42,086 nucleotides of DNA from positions 1-42,086 of the forward strand of contig JAGVNY010000190.1 in NCBI GenBank assembly GCA_020053015.1. Direction: 5' to 3'. The notes beneath the pieces were generated by a model. That model was not told the origin of the DNA. It was given only the letters and a program-made list of their open reading frames with translations, and did no database searches. Within the stretch, counting starts at the first letter, position 1; the number at the start of each line of letters is the position of its first letter. This stretch comes from Candidatus Zixiibacteriota bacterium. Its GTDB lineage: Bacteria; Zixibacteria; MSB-5A5; JAABVY01; JAHJOQ01. A program made the position numbers and the translations under genes. Of the stretch, positions 1 through 8,934 are shown one piece after another.

Positions 1-1217
1 ACCGGAGCCAGTATTCTAATCCGCCTCGCACGAAGCGCAAGAGCGAGGTCGTCAGCCAAATTCACGATCTGATTAACCTTGACCCCCACGCCGGGTTTGA
101 AGTCGTATCGCGTGATAACCGGCCCGGGGTAGGTTTCGATCTTCCCACCTTCCACTTCGACGCCGAAAGTCTTAAGTGTCTTGAGCAACTCCTCAGACAT
201 CTGTTGAAGTTCAGAGGCGCTCACGGACTGCGACGGCTGAGGATTGTCGTTGAGCAGGTCTATATCGGGAAAAGCGCATGTTCCATCAGAGGACTCTGTC
301 TGCGGACGAGTGATCACGAGCTTTCTCTGAGATTGCTCGCTGGTGGCATTAGAGGTCGAGGAGGCGCCTTTCTGAGACTCTCGCTTGAGAACATCCTCTG
401 CGATTCTCGCGTAATCAGTGACGAAACTGTCAGGAGTCTCGTTGACCGGCATATCATCTGTATGATCGACAGTTGTCGCTTCGGAGAGTTCAGACTCCTC
501 TTTGTTCTCTCGATTGCCGAACTGAGGCCTCAGAAAGTCGAAATCAAACACCCCCGTTATTCGCTTGAATACCGACGGTTTCGTCTCCTTCACTTTTGCG
601 ATGGAGCGTCGTCTTCTGGCTGGCAGCGACGGAGCCGATATCCCCTTCAGCTTCATCCCGACACGGCCTGGCAGCTTCCTAATCCTCTCCTCCCAGTTGC
701 TCGGACGCCAGTCAATCAGGAGAGTCAGCAGGATAATGCAGCCTACTCCACAAACGAGTATGGCGCCGATCGAGCCGAACACTCGCATGACGAGACTGCC
801 AACCAACGCTGACATCAGACCACCGGGTGTGTTTCCAAAGCTGATTTCAGTGATAGGAGGCTGCATCCGGATGACCGCGTATATCATGGCGCAGCAGAAT
901 ATAGCTCCGATTGCGAGCCAGAATCGCTTCATTATCGACCGGTTGTCCCACTTCACGAGCAGTCTGAGGCCGTACATCAGCAGCGCTATCGGCGCCAGAA
1001 AACACATGAAGCCCAGGAAGTGGAAGGCGTAGTGAGAGAAGAACATGCCGGCAATGCCGGCCTCATTCTCGGGGTGCCAGTCAAAGATCGAAATTCCGGA
1101 TTCAGGCAAGAAATAGTCTTCATCGCCGGGCGAATTCGCCAAGAGGCTCACCCCAAACAACACGGCCAACAACAGAAGAAGCAAACCAATTACTTCTTGC
1201 TTCCGCTTCGCCGACAT
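1..1217 (-). CDS. ftsK: DNA translocase FtsK/SpoIIIE, N-terminal part (cut by window edge)
   Basis: FtsK-type proteins anchor at the division septum and pump DNA to resolve chromosome dimers. Reading the minus strand from ATG 1217 gives about 405 residues open to the window edge. A short basic start (MSAKRKQE) leads into about four hydrophobic membrane segments within the first 170 residues. A charged linker follows, and then the start of the FtsK alpha domain, where GPVITRYDFKPGVGVKVNQI and NLADDLALALRA are typical of the family. The Walker A/B motor and the gamma domain lie beyond the window. An in-frame ATG at 1259 would add 14 residues; neither start has a clear Shine-Dalgarno. I chose 1217 because FtsK proteins commonly begin with a short lysine-rich stretch before the first membrane segment. 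It lies downstream of lptD on the same strand with about 100 bp between. Confidence 0.9.
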   Translation of the reverse strand, partial: MSAKRKQEVIGLLLLLLAVLFGVSLLANSPGDEDYFLPESGISIFDWHPENEAGIAGMFFSHYAFHFLGFMCFLAPIALLMYGLRLLVKWDNRSIMKRFWLAIGAIFCCAMIYAVIRMQPPITEISFGNTPGGLMSALVGSLVMRVFGSIGAILVCGVGCIILLTLLIDWRPSNWEERIRKLPGRVGMKLKGISAPSLPARRRRSIAKVKETKPSVFKRITGVFDFDFLRPQFGNRENKEESELSEATTVDHTDDMPVNETPDSFVTDYARIAEDVLKRESQKGASSTSNATSEQSQRKLVITRPQTESSDGTCAFPDIDLLNDNPQPSQSVSASELQQMSEELLKTLKTFGVEVEGGKIETYPGPVITRYDFKPGVGVKVNQIVNLADDLALALRARRIRILAP

Positions 1218-1315
1218 GGCGTTGAGTGATATGAAGCCTGCTATCGATGGGAAACTCATGCTTGAAAACTACGCCCGCAAACCTCGGAAATCAATATAAA
1301 ACAGGCTTAGAACGC

Positions 1316-4300
1316 CTAATCGAAGAGCGTTCCCCTTAGCGGAGATTGAGACTTTTCGAACTTGATGTCCGGAATTTGCTTCACGTAGATATTGAAGTAG
1401 TACCCCTTCAGGCTGCCGTTCGGATTCCACGTGAAACGAGCTTCCCAGCAATGCATGTCACGAACGACATTGATGGATCTGCTGACGATTACTTCGCGCC
1501 TGATGTCGTAGTTCTGCTGTATGTCAATGTCCCAATTCTCTGTCAACTTGAAGTGCGCGGAACTCGTGATCCAGTGAGTAATGGACTTGTCGCCCGTCAC
1601 CAGATTGCGATTCTCTGAGTATCGATGACCGATGCTCAGAGACCAGGGCTTGCTGCCCATTTGTCGAGGAGTCTCTCCGATTCCAGATTGCTGCTGGCTG
1701 GTTGAGCCGCTCATGCCGGAGGTCGAAAAGCTTGAGCTTACGCCGATGTCTGTCAAGCGCGGATTGAAGAGGTCCAGTTCCTCTGTGATAGGGTTGTACA
1801 AGTCGTGAGTGAATTGCAGACTAACACTAACCCGCGGAATACTCCGCGTCTGCAGCGAGCTTGAGACCCTGGACCATTTGCGGCGTTCTTGTTCGAAATT
1901 GTAACTGGCCGACGAATTCAGTGTGAAAAGGTCCAACTTCTTCTCCGTTTCGCCCGACTTGTACTTCATCTGAAGCAGTTGCGACACGGAAACCGACAGA
2001 GACTTCTGCTCCGTGCTTGATGACCCGGCGCCCACAAACGAGGCTTCATCCCTGTTCAGGTCAGACTTCGGCCTGTACGAAAAGCCGAGACCTGGTGTAA
2101 CGGAATGTCGGATTCCGATGAGGTTCGGAATCGGCGGAAACAAGTATCCATACACTGTCGTGTTCGCGCCCACTGATGCACTCGATGTCCAGCTTCGAAG
2201 AAGCTTCTCCGTCCGGAGATTCCTCGCGGACGACGAGTTCGTTGATCGGACCAGAAACCAGTTCTCAGTATAGCTCAACGAGGGATTCACGGTCACATAC
2301 TTGAGCATCTTCTGAGGCGAGCTGACGGACATATTGTGTGTCGATTTGGCATATTCCGTACGAAGGAAATGATCGCCGCTCTTCTGTTTGGATGCGTAGT
2401 TCCGGAAGTCCGAGCTTTGCGAAATCCGAGTGTTGCGATACCAGCTCTGGCGAGTCGTGTCCCCTCTTTCCGCAGTTCCGAAGATCGCTCTCGACCCGAG
2501 AGAGAACGTCACTGCCGGAAGTGTCAGCGTGCTCGACTCGTCATCGAGATTCCTGGTACTTTGTATGACAGCGGTCAGATAGGTCTGCTCCCAGCGCTTC
2601 GAAAAATTGAGCTGACTCCGCAGGTTACGGTTAAGGCGCTCATTGACGTCATTCGACGTTTCTGTCGTGTAACTCTTGTCCGACACGAATGAACCCGAAC
2701 CAGCGAGTGAGGCTGTCGGCGACAGCGTATGTGAATGGTTCGCTGACAGCGACCACCTGTTCGCAATCGTCCTCCCGAAGTAGTTGGTTCTTGAATCGCG
2801 GGCGTATGATCCTGACACCTGCCCGCTCATAACGTACCGCTTGGCATAGCTTGCCTTCGCATCGAATTTAAGTCCCACGTTCTCTCGAAGGTCCATGGAG
2901 GAGGCCAAATCCCAGTACTCCGATGCAGCCCAGTAATAACCGAGATTCTCCACATAGCGGCCGCCACGGTCCCAGCTTCCGATTCTGAAGGGCAGAAATC
3001 CAGAGTGGCGACCTTTCTTGATTGAGAAAACGAAATATGGGGCGTAAAACACCGGAATTCCTTCGATATACAGGACAAGCGGCCTCGCAATCACGCGATC
3101 ATCATTAACGATCTTCATCCTGCTCGATCCGAAGTGAAAGTGCGGGACACTCATGTCGCACGTGGTATACCTGCCATGATCAACCAGCAGCATGTCTTCA
3201 TCAACTTTCCGCACAACGTTGCCGTGGTAGTACGCCTTCTCAAGCTCCGTATCGCTCTTCCTGATCTTACCGCGCTTGGTATCCAGATTGTACGCCAGCT
3301 TCTCTCCGAGCATCTCCTCCGGTCCATCTCGCAGAACGACCGGCACGTACACGGAATCCGACCCTGATGTTCTGAGCGAGGAAGACGCACGGAGGTCATG
3401 CGTTGCGGTGTTGTACGTAATGGTGTCTGCCGTCAAAGTGATCGTCTTGTTGTTGACCGTGGCTGCGCCGAGCAGGTGGATTACGCGATCGTCTGTGTTG
3501 TATGCCAATCTCGACGACTGGTAAGACACGGTATCAAGATACACGACTTCTCCGGCCGAGTCCTCTCTCATCTGTGAGAAGAACTTGCCGATGCATGAGT
3601 TATTTATCTCGACATCTTGCAGTCCGCCTTGTCCGAAGTGAAGCAATATCGAGTCTCCCGAAGCTTCGTTCTTCCCTTCCGCTACTGTATCCTCCGGGGA
3701 CGGAGTGTACCACGAATAGCTGTTACCCGCTGAGACTATCTCCCGCAGGACTTCGTTCTGCAGCGCGAAGCTGATCTTGCGCGCCTCAATCCTGCTTTCA
3801 GTGTAAAGCGAATCGGCTTCGCCCGTCGGCTTTCTGTACAGAGCCTTTCCGTTTCCAAACACTTGAATCTCATCCAGCAGCCTGTTCTTCAGAAGCACCC
3901 GCATCGTATCACCGTTCAGTTCATTGAGGTGCTGCTCCGCCTTCGGGTGTCCGAGCAGAACGATCAGATTCGAATCAGGGAAGAAATCGCAGAGCTCGCA
4001 GGTAGCAGTCATACCCCCTTTGACAATCCGAACATTGTTCACGGCTTTACCCCGTCTCGTCTCTGCCTGATAGTACAATGTGTCACCTGAGATCTCTATC
4101 ATCGCCGCCGGATCATCATAATCTGCCGAGAGCATCGGCATCTGTGAAACTACAAGATCCCCACTGCTCCTGTCGTAGTCGACCATGTTTCCCCGAATTC
4201 TGACGTCCTCATTCTTGTCGACAAGCTCGCAATCCCCTTCTGCTTGAATTTCGTCGGTCAACTGGTCGTAAAGCAGGTGTTCCGAACTTAATTCGTGGAT

Positions 4301-4570
4301 GGAGTCAGCGTAGCGGACCTCGCCCCAAAACTCCATCACACTTTCGCTCTGATACCAGACCGCTGTGTCACAAAACAGCTCCGCGCCTTTGTACTCAAGG
4401 CGGACATCATTGTAGTAATGGATCTCGAGTCTGTCGCCCTCCGAGAGAATAATGTCCGAATGCTCGGCATCGATCACGACTGGATTTCTGCCACTCACAT
4501 CCTGCGCAGAGGCGGCGGAAAGTGAGAGAAACAACAAAGCGCTCAGCAACACGGTCTGCAACTTGCCCAT
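1316..4570 (-). CDS. lptD: LPS-assembly outer-membrane protein LptD (OstA)
   Basis: LptD forms, with LptE, the outer-membrane translocon that inserts lipopolysaccharide into the outer leaflet. The product is about 1084 residues, longer than the roughly 780 of E. coli. A signal peptide (MGKLQTVLLSALLFLSLSAASA) opens the protein. The N-terminal ~480 residues carry repeated OstA/LptA-like strands. The conserved entry to the barrel follows (VLYIEGIPVFYAPYFVF, then GFLPFRIG), and the rest is a serine/aromatic-rich beta-barrel. The open frame extends upstream to a TTG at 4642. I start at ATG 4570 because the signal peptide begins exactly there, although no strong ribosome binding site precedes it. 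It lies 122 bp downstream of the HDAC-family gene. Its presence argues for a diderm cell with an LPS-like outer leaflet. Confidence 0.9.
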   Translation of the reverse strand: MGKLQTVLLSALLFLSLSAASAQDVSGRNPVVIDAEHSDIILSEGDRLEIHYYNDVRLEYKGAELFCDTAVWYQSESVMEFWGEVRYADSIHELSSEHLLYDQLTDEIQAEGDCELVDKNEDVRIRGNMVDYDRSSGDLVVSQMPMLSADYDDPAAMIEISGDTLYYQAETRRGKAVNNVRIVKGGMTATCELCDFFPDSNLIVLLGHPKAEQHLNELNGDTMRVLLKNRLLDEIQVFGNGKALYRKPTGEADSLYTESRIEARKISFALQNEVLREIVSAGNSYSWYTPSPEDTVAEGKNEASGDSILLHFGQGGLQDVEINNSCIGKFFSQMREDSAGEVVYLDTVSYQSSRLAYNTDDRVIHLLGAATVNNKTITLTADTITYNTATHDLRASSSLRTSGSDSVYVPVVLRDGPEEMLGEKLAYNLDTKRGKIRKSDTELEKAYYHGNVVRKVDEDMLLVDHGRYTTCDMSVPHFHFGSSRMKIVNDDRVIARPLVLYIEGIPVFYAPYFVFSIKKGRHSGFLPFRIGSWDRGGRYVENLGYYWAASEYWDLASSMDLRENVGLKFDAKASYAKRYVMSGQVSGSYARDSRTNYFGRTIANRWSLSANHSHTLSPTASLAGSGSFVSDKSYTTETSNDVNERLNRNLRSQLNFSKRWEQTYLTAVIQSTRNLDDESSTLTLPAVTFSLGSRAIFGTAERGDTTRQSWYRNTRISQSSDFRNYASKQKSGDHFLRTEYAKSTHNMSVSSPQKMLKYVTVNPSLSYTENWFLVRSTNSSSARNLRTEKLLRSWTSSASVGANTTVYGYLFPPIPNLIGIRHSVTPGLGFSYRPKSDLNRDEASFVGAGSSSTEQKSLSVSVSQLLQMKYKSGETEKKLDLFTLNSSASYNFEQERRKWSRVSSSLQTRSIPRVSVSLQFTHDLYNPITEELDLFNPRLTDIGVSSSFSTSGMSGSTSQQQSGIGETPRQMGSKPWSLSIGHRYSENRNLVTGDKSITHWITSSAHFKLTENWDIDIQQNYDIRREVIVSRSINVVRDMHCWEARFTWNPNGSLKGYYFNIYVKQIPDIKFEKSQSPLRGTLFD

Positions 4571-4692
4571 GCGGTCGAGTTTACGAGGTCTGCCGAGCAG
4601 CCGCAAGTAAAATAGCGGTTGAGATGACTGATGATACTCCAAGCGTTATACATGCGGATGTAAGATCGGTTCGAACTCGAATGCCGGCAGAT

Positions 4693-5634
4693 CTACTTGA
4701 GAAGTTCTCTTACGTGTGCAGCAACCGACCTACCGAGCGCTGGCAGGTCATATCCACCTTCAAGAACCGAAACCACTCTTCCTGAGCAACACCGGTCAGC
4801 GCAGCGAAGCACCATACGCGTCATCTCTGCGAAGCACTTTTCGCTGAGAGAAATCGCCGACAACGGATCATCAAGATGTGCGTCGAATCCGGCTGACACC
4901 AATATGAGGTTTGGTTTGAACTTCTCCATTTCGGGAATCCAAAACACCTCCAGAGCCGAAAGATACTCCTCGTCTCCGGCGCCTGCCGGAAGTGGGAAGT
5001 TCATCGTGTATCCGAGACCATTGCCTGCGCCCTTCTCAGCGGCCGCACCTGACCCAGGATAGTGAGGGTATTGATGAATGCTTGTGTAATGTACTGAGTT
5101 GTCCGACAGGAATGAATTCTGCGTTCCGTTTCCGTGGTGAACATCCCAGTCCAGAATCGCGACTTTCTCCAGTCCAAGATGGGCTCTCGCGGTAGCTGCG
5201 CCAATCGCTACGTTATTGAAAAGACAGAACCCCATCGCCCTGTCTCGCTCGGCATGATGCCCCGGCGGTCGAACCGCGCAAAAGGCAGAGTCGAGCGTCC
5301 CTTCGATCAATTTGCGTATAGCTGTCGTGACTGCGCCAGCCGCGAGCCGAGCAACCGCGTACGACTCGGCCGCAACGTATGTGTCCGGATCAAGACGGTG
5401 CACGCCCGTCGCGCAGGCTGCCTCCACTTCCGACACATACGACGAGGAGTGGATTAGATGCAATTCCGAGTCTGTCACTCGCTCGGGAGCAACGTGTTCG
5501 AGCTTGTCCCATAGCTTCTCGCGCTTCAGCGAATCGACAATGGAGGTGAGTCGCTCCGGTCCCTCTGGGTGCCGGTCAGGCGGAACGTGCCTGAGAAACG
5601 CGTCGTCGTAGACGAGGCCTACTCTCTTGCGCAT
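4693..5634 (-). CDS. Histone deacetylase superfamily amidohydrolase
   Basis: A zinc-dependent amidohydrolase of 313 residues, the usual size of bacterial class II HDAC-like enzymes. Family motifs are intact: RPPGHHAE (residues 122-129, catalytic histidine pair), DWDVHHGNGTQ (162-172, with zinc ligands expected at D164 and H166), SAGFDAH (248-254, third zinc ligand at D251) and LEGGYDL near the C-terminus, which carries the transition-state tyrosine. Bacterial relatives deacetylate acetylpolyamines, acetoin-related substrates or proteins; the real substrate cannot be read from sequence. The gene has its own sigma70-like promoter (5673-5702) and sits between fapA and lptD on the same strand, so it is probably not part of the flagellar operon. 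The ATG at 5634 is about 32 nt from the predicted transcription start. Confidence 0.93.
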   Translation of the reverse strand: MRKRVGLVYDDAFLRHVPPDRHPEGPERLTSIVDSLKREKLWDKLEHVAPERVTDSELHLIHSSSYVSEVEAACATGVHRLDPDTYVAAESYAVARLAAGAVTTAIRKLIEGTLDSAFCAVRPPGHHAERDRAMGFCLFNNVAIGAATARAHLGLEKVAILDWDVHHGNGTQNSFLSDNSVHYTSIHQYPHYPGSGAAAEKGAGNGLGYTMNFPLPAGAGDEEYLSALEVFWIPEMEKFKPNLILVSAGFDAHLDDPLSAISLSEKCFAEMTRMVLRCADRCCSGRVVSVLEGGYDLPALGRSVAAHVRELLK

Positions 5635-5672
5635 TCCAATCTCAAGATTGAGTGTATCAACATTGCGTCGTC

Positions 5673-5702
5673 AATATACGCCAAATCGCGTGAAGGTGTC
5701 AA
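5673..5702 (-). promoter_or_regulatory. Predicted sigma70-type promoter of the HDAC-family gene
   Basis: On the minus strand, TTGACA (5697-5702) and TATATT (5673-5678) are separated by 18 bp. The predicted start of transcription lies about 30 nt before the ATG at 5634. This sits in the 205-bp gap after fapA, in which I see no other gene and no convincing terminator, and it suggests that transcription restarts here. Confidence 0.65.
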
Positions 5703-5839
5703 GGAGAGCAAATAAGTGCGGTTACTGCGACAGCGTCTCGATCCATACTGCGGTAATGAACACCTACTCATGTCTTTGATGCAAGGCGCCAACTGCAATT
5801 GGCAGCGCGAATCGGCGGTCACGCAGCTGTCGACCGTTT

Positions 5840-7297
5840 TCACTTCGATGCTTTAGATGAATCGGCGGATGGATCGGAATTGCTGTCGTAACGGGTGGCC
5901 ATGACCTTGTCGAAATCCATTACGAATTTCGTCGGGCCCATGGAATCAATGATCTCGCGGTATATCAGGCCGAAATAGACTTTGACTCCAGCGTACACTT
6001 TGCTCTCGGCTATTATCACAGCATTCTGAATTTCTTTCAGCTTTGCCTGAAGAGACTCCCGGGTAGACTCAAGCTCCTGAAGCTTCGTGGGCACTTCCTT
6101 TTTGAACTCTTCCAGCTTCGTGAGCACTGCCTGCCTCTCCGGAGTCAACTTGCCGGACATCTCCATTTTGTAGAGGGCTGTCAAACCCTCTTTGACTCGC
6201 ACGTTGTCTTCTCCGATTCTTATCAGCTCAGCGTGGTTCTCCTTCAGCCTCTTAATCGTATCCACGTCATAAGCTACTCTCAGATTCGTCGTGGCGCCTC
6301 CGTCAGAGCCGAGTATAGGGGCACGAATGAGAAACCTCGATGCCGCTTCACCTCCCACTATCTTGCCCTTCGAGCCCTTGACGACGATTCCGCTCTTGCC
6401 GTACAACTTGCTATTGAGCACCTCTCCTCCGACCGTCAGCGTGCCTTCGCACTCGACAGTCTGTCCTTCGATCCACTTGAGAGTTACGTCGCCTTTCGCC
6501 CGGATTCTCCCTGCTCCGCTACCGAAGAAGCCGCCTTTGACAATGACGTTGCCTTCACACTCGATCTCAGCATCTTCCACGTGCCCGCTGATCTCAAGAT
6601 CGCCCTTCACAACAACCTTGAATCCGCTCTTGACTTCACGCGCGATCTTCAGTGACCCATTGCATTCAATATTGCCCGTGGAGGCATCTATACTGCCGGA
6701 TATCGTTCGGACAGAGTGCACGTTTACAACGCCACTCGCATAGACGATCGACCCTTCGATCTCGGATGTCAGTTCGAGTCCGTCAGCTGAAACCGCAGTA
6801 TTGGCACCCTTGGGCAGCTTCTTGTCCTTCCCCGGCGTAGATGGAATCTGTGCGCCAAACACCGACATTCCAGGTGATCCGCTGGTCGGGGGAGTTTTCC
6901 TGACAAGTACTTGACCGGCTGATGAATTCTGAATGTAGTTCAGATCACGATAATCGATGCGCCCATCGCCATCCTCCCTTGGAGACTTCTTCGGCGAGGT
7001 GTCGAACAGAAATTCAATTAGGGCGTCATCTCCTGCAACAGGCGCCGCTCCGGAAGCCACGAGCGTTGTGACATCATACTGCTGACTGTCGACTATCCGC
7101 TGAATCTCCTCCTCGAGCAAACCATGGACGATACCGGCCTTGTTCAGCTCGCCGACAATCTCATCCTTCGCGACAAACCTGTCGCCGAGCTCAACTTGAA
7201 CAAGGGTCAAGTGCGCACTTAACTGATCGGAGGACACGCCGATCGCGAAGCCCGGACGGCTCTTGATCGGCTTGGCAGTTTGAGTGGGATTCGCCAT
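5840..7297 (-). CDS. fapA: FapA family protein (DUF342), flagellar assembly protein A
   Basis: A 485-residue cytoplasmic protein of the DUF342/FapA family. An alpha/beta N-terminal region (about residues 20-150) precedes a long right-handed beta-helix (about 170-340) with a repeating G-x-V-x-V-x-G-D rhythm, for example VVVKGDLEISG, ECEGNVIVKGG and RAKGDVTLKW. A coiled-coil-like segment follows (about 345-430) and then a C-terminal beta patch. Relatives are linked to flagellar biogenesis and polar signalling, but their biochemistry is poorly known. The frame opens with TTG 7300 followed by ATG 7297, immediately after the stop codon of the response regulator gene; I use the ATG. It is the last gene of the long flagellar/regulatory run, and its neighbour suggests the two are translationally coupled. 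Confidence 0.88.
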   Translation of the reverse strand: MANPTQTAKPIKSRPGFAIGVSSDQLSAHLTLVQVELGDRFVAKDEIVGELNKAGIVHGLLEEEIQRIVDSQQYDVTTLVASGAAPVAGDDALIEFLFDTSPKKSPREDGDGRIDYRDLNYIQNSSAGQVLVRKTPPTSGSPGMSVFGAQIPSTPGKDKKLPKGANTAVSADGLELTSEIEGSIVYASGVVNVHSVRTISGSIDASTGNIECNGSLKIAREVKSGFKVVVKGDLEISGHVEDAEIECEGNVIVKGGFFGSGAGRIRAKGDVTLKWIEGQTVECEGTLTVGGEVLNSKLYGKSGIVVKGSKGKIVGGEAASRFLIRAPILGSDGGATTNLRVAYDVDTIKRLKENHAELIRIGEDNVRVKEGLTALYKMEMSGKLTPERQAVLTKLEEFKKEVPTKLQELESTRESLQAKLKEIQNAVIIAESKVYAGVKVYFGLIYREIIDSMGPTKFVMDFDKVMATRYDSNSDPSADSSKASK

Positions 7298-7300
7298 CAA

Positions 7301-7717
7301 TCACCGTTCAGTCATGTTATCTCTGCGCCGAGTGTTCTTGCTGGAGACCGCCCGCCAGTACGCACGTTCGATTACCATGCTGATTTCGAAGCTCTTGAAT
7401 GGCTTGGTAATGTAGTCATCAGCGCCGAGAAGAAGCGCGTCCTTCACGGAGTATGCGTCAGCATACCCGGTCATCATGATGACTCCTACGTCAGGCTTCA
7501 CGGCCTTGATCGCCTTCAACAGCTCGAAGCCATCCATCTCAGGCATCTTGATGTCCGACACCATGATGTCGACGTGATTTGCCTCCAGGATCCGCAGAGC
7601 GTCTGCTCCGCCGGGGGCCAATAAGACTTCGTACCCTTCCTTCCTGAGTATCTTCTCTAACAAGCTCCTCAGGATCTCCTCATCATCGACTACCAGGATC
7701 GTCAGTTTCTCGTCCAC
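7301..7717 (-). CDS. Single-domain response regulator (CheY-like receiver)
   Basis: A receiver domain with no output domain, 138 residues from the chosen GTG. The acidic pair (D11, D12), phospho-acceptor D55 (in SDIKMP), T83 and invariant K105 (ITKPF) are all present, so it should be phosphorylatable. The open frame extends to a GTG at 7729. I prefer GTG 7717 because GGGAG lies 5 nt upstream of it. The C-terminal ~20 residues are basic and beyond the receiver fold. It abuts fapA with no gap, which suggests that the two products act together. The partner kinase is not obvious; the PAS-GAF kinase 1.6 kb upstream is one candidate, but that protein has an eroded ATPase domain. Confidence 0.88.
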   Translation of the reverse strand: MDEKLTILVVDDEEILRSLLEKILRKEGYEVLLAPGGADALRILEANHVDIMVSDIKMPEMDGFELLKAIKAVKPDVGVIMMTGYADAYSVKDALLLGADDYITKPFKSFEISMVIERAYWRAVSSKNTRRRDNMTER

Positions 7718-7781
7718 TGCAACTCCCACATGAATACTTGATGACTTACGCGCCCCTCTATACCATTATCGACACATCAGA

Positions 7782-8390
7782 TCAAAGCTGAAGCGACTTA
7801 ATGGCTTGCCCCTTCCCTGTTCCAGATTTGGTCTCCGCGCCGATCAACGCCAAGACCCTGTCAACGTCAGCAAAAGACATTTCTATTCCGGCCTCCGCGA
7901 ACAACCGAGAGCAATGCACAGCGGCATCTCGTCGCTCAGCGGTACAACAGATCGTCCCGCCATTTCCGATGACGGCGGACATACCCTTGACCAATCCGGG
8001 GCTTGGAACTTTTGTATCTCCGACCAAGACTATGCGGAGCGATTCTCGGTACGCTCCTGCAGCGGTCATTAGAAGAGCCGCAGGAAGTTCGTTGCCTTCT
8101 GCATTCGACCCGCAGCGCCTTGTCCTGAGTCGAGGAGGAGTCGACCCACCGTCCACCCGGGCGTCGCAATCATAAGCCACAACGTATGCTACTCCAGCAG
8201 ACAGTGGCAGAGACCCACTCAAGTGTTTGAAGCAAAGCTGGGATGTTTTGTCCCAAGCATTCACCAGCCCGCCGATTGCATCAGACTCAAATGCTTGGCA
8301 GATAACGAGCGGGGTCGGAAATGTGTCCGGGAGCTGAGATACGATGGAGTGTACGACAGGAGGACCGCCCTCTGAGACTACTATTATCAC
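7782..8390 (-). CDS. CheB-like methylesterase-fold protein lacking catalytic residues
   Basis: About 202 residues that align by eye over their whole length with the catalytic domain of the chemotaxis methylesterase CheB, without its receiver domain. The start VVSEGGPP matches the CheB GASTGGP nucleophile loop, and the serine (S6) is kept. The position of the catalytic histidine (QHMP in CheB) reads QAFE here, and the GMGxDG loop carrying the aspartate reads GDTKVPSP. Two of the three triad residues therefore appear lost, and the protein is probably a pseudoenzyme that binds rather than hydrolyses. The start is GTG 8390 with an AGGG-like site upstream. Neighbours are a chemoreceptor-tip-like small protein (175 bp upstream) and a receiver protein downstream. 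The similarity is my own reading; a profile search would settle it. Confidence 0.6.
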   Translation of the reverse strand: MIIVVSEGGPPVVHSIVSQLPDTFPTPLVICQAFESDAIGGLVNAWDKTSQLCFKHLSGSLPLSAGVAYVVAYDCDARVDGGSTPPRLRTRRCGSNAEGNELPAALLMTAAGAYRESLRIVLVGDTKVPSPGLVKGMSAVIGNGGTICCTAERRDAAVHCSRLFAEAGIEMSFADVDRVLALIGAETKSGTGKGQAIKSLQL

Positions 8391-8565
8391 AAGACCCTGA
8401 CTTATTCCGTTCAGACTCAGTCCTTTCGCGATTCTCTTCCACTATTATCGGTACTTTCCCGGTTAGGCTGTAGCCGAGCATCGCGAATCTTGCAACACAT
8501 GCAGAACTGAATTGCCGTTCAACAGTTTACGCAGGAATGGACCGAAAACACGGGCACCTGAGAAC

Positions 8566-8934
8566 TCAGGAGCTCTGATTCTGCTCAGAACCCGCTGATC
8601 GTAACAACAGAACTATCTCCTGAGAACAGGAATGCACGGTTGATTCAATTTGGGCCAGTTCGCTTAGAAAATCTGAGGGATCCGAATTCTCTGCCGAAGC
8701 CCTGTCTGCCATGACTTTAAGAATCCGCGTTAGTCGATTAACCGTTTCCAGTGCGATGTTGACAAGATCGCTTATCTTCTTGCGAACGATCACGCGCTGG
8801 TCCCCAGTTATGTTCAGCCGCGCCGCGCTGATCGCCATGTTAAGAGCGGTCAGCCTGATTTCCTCGATCAGAGTCTCAACGGCTTCGCTCTCGACCGCGC
8901 AGTACGGATCGATTCTCACATTCTGCCTGTCCAT
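8566..8934 (-). CDS. Small helical protein resembling a chemoreceptor signalling tip
   Basis: A 122-residue, apparently all-helical cytoplasmic protein with no signal or membrane segment. Residues 26-47 (IRLTALNMAISAARL, then GDQR) resemble the hairpin tip of methyl-accepting chemotaxis proteins (LALNAAIEAARAGEQGRG). The following helix (VIVRKKISDLVNIALETVNR) matches the pattern of the returning MCP helix. A full receptor would need hundreds of residues of coiled coil, so this would be a stand-alone tip fragment. The start ATG 8934 overlaps the stop of the response regulator gene (TGATG), so the two are translationally coupled. It could act as an adaptor or decoy for CheA/CheW-type partners, or merely be a helical protein with a chance match. 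Confidence 0.5.
   Translation of the reverse strand: MDRQNVRIDPYCAVESEAVETLIEEIRLTALNMAISAARLNITGDQRVIVRKKISDLVNIALETVNRLTRILKVMADRASAENSDPSDFLSELAQIESTVHSCSQEIVLLLRSAGSEQNQSS

Noticed and set aside
204-1032. Plus-strand frames over the ftsK region
   Set aside because: The minus strand reads as a continuous FtsK N-terminus; the plus frames show no family feature.
1290-1318. Terminator-like AGGC/GCCT hairpin with TTTTAT after lptD
   Set aside because: The stem is only 4 bp with a 7-nt loop, too weak to call a terminator.
8557-8570. Palindrome CCTGAGAACTCAGG at the end of the tip-like gene
   Set aside because: Perfect but only a 6-bp arm with a 2-nt loop and no T run; not enough to call a terminator or operator.
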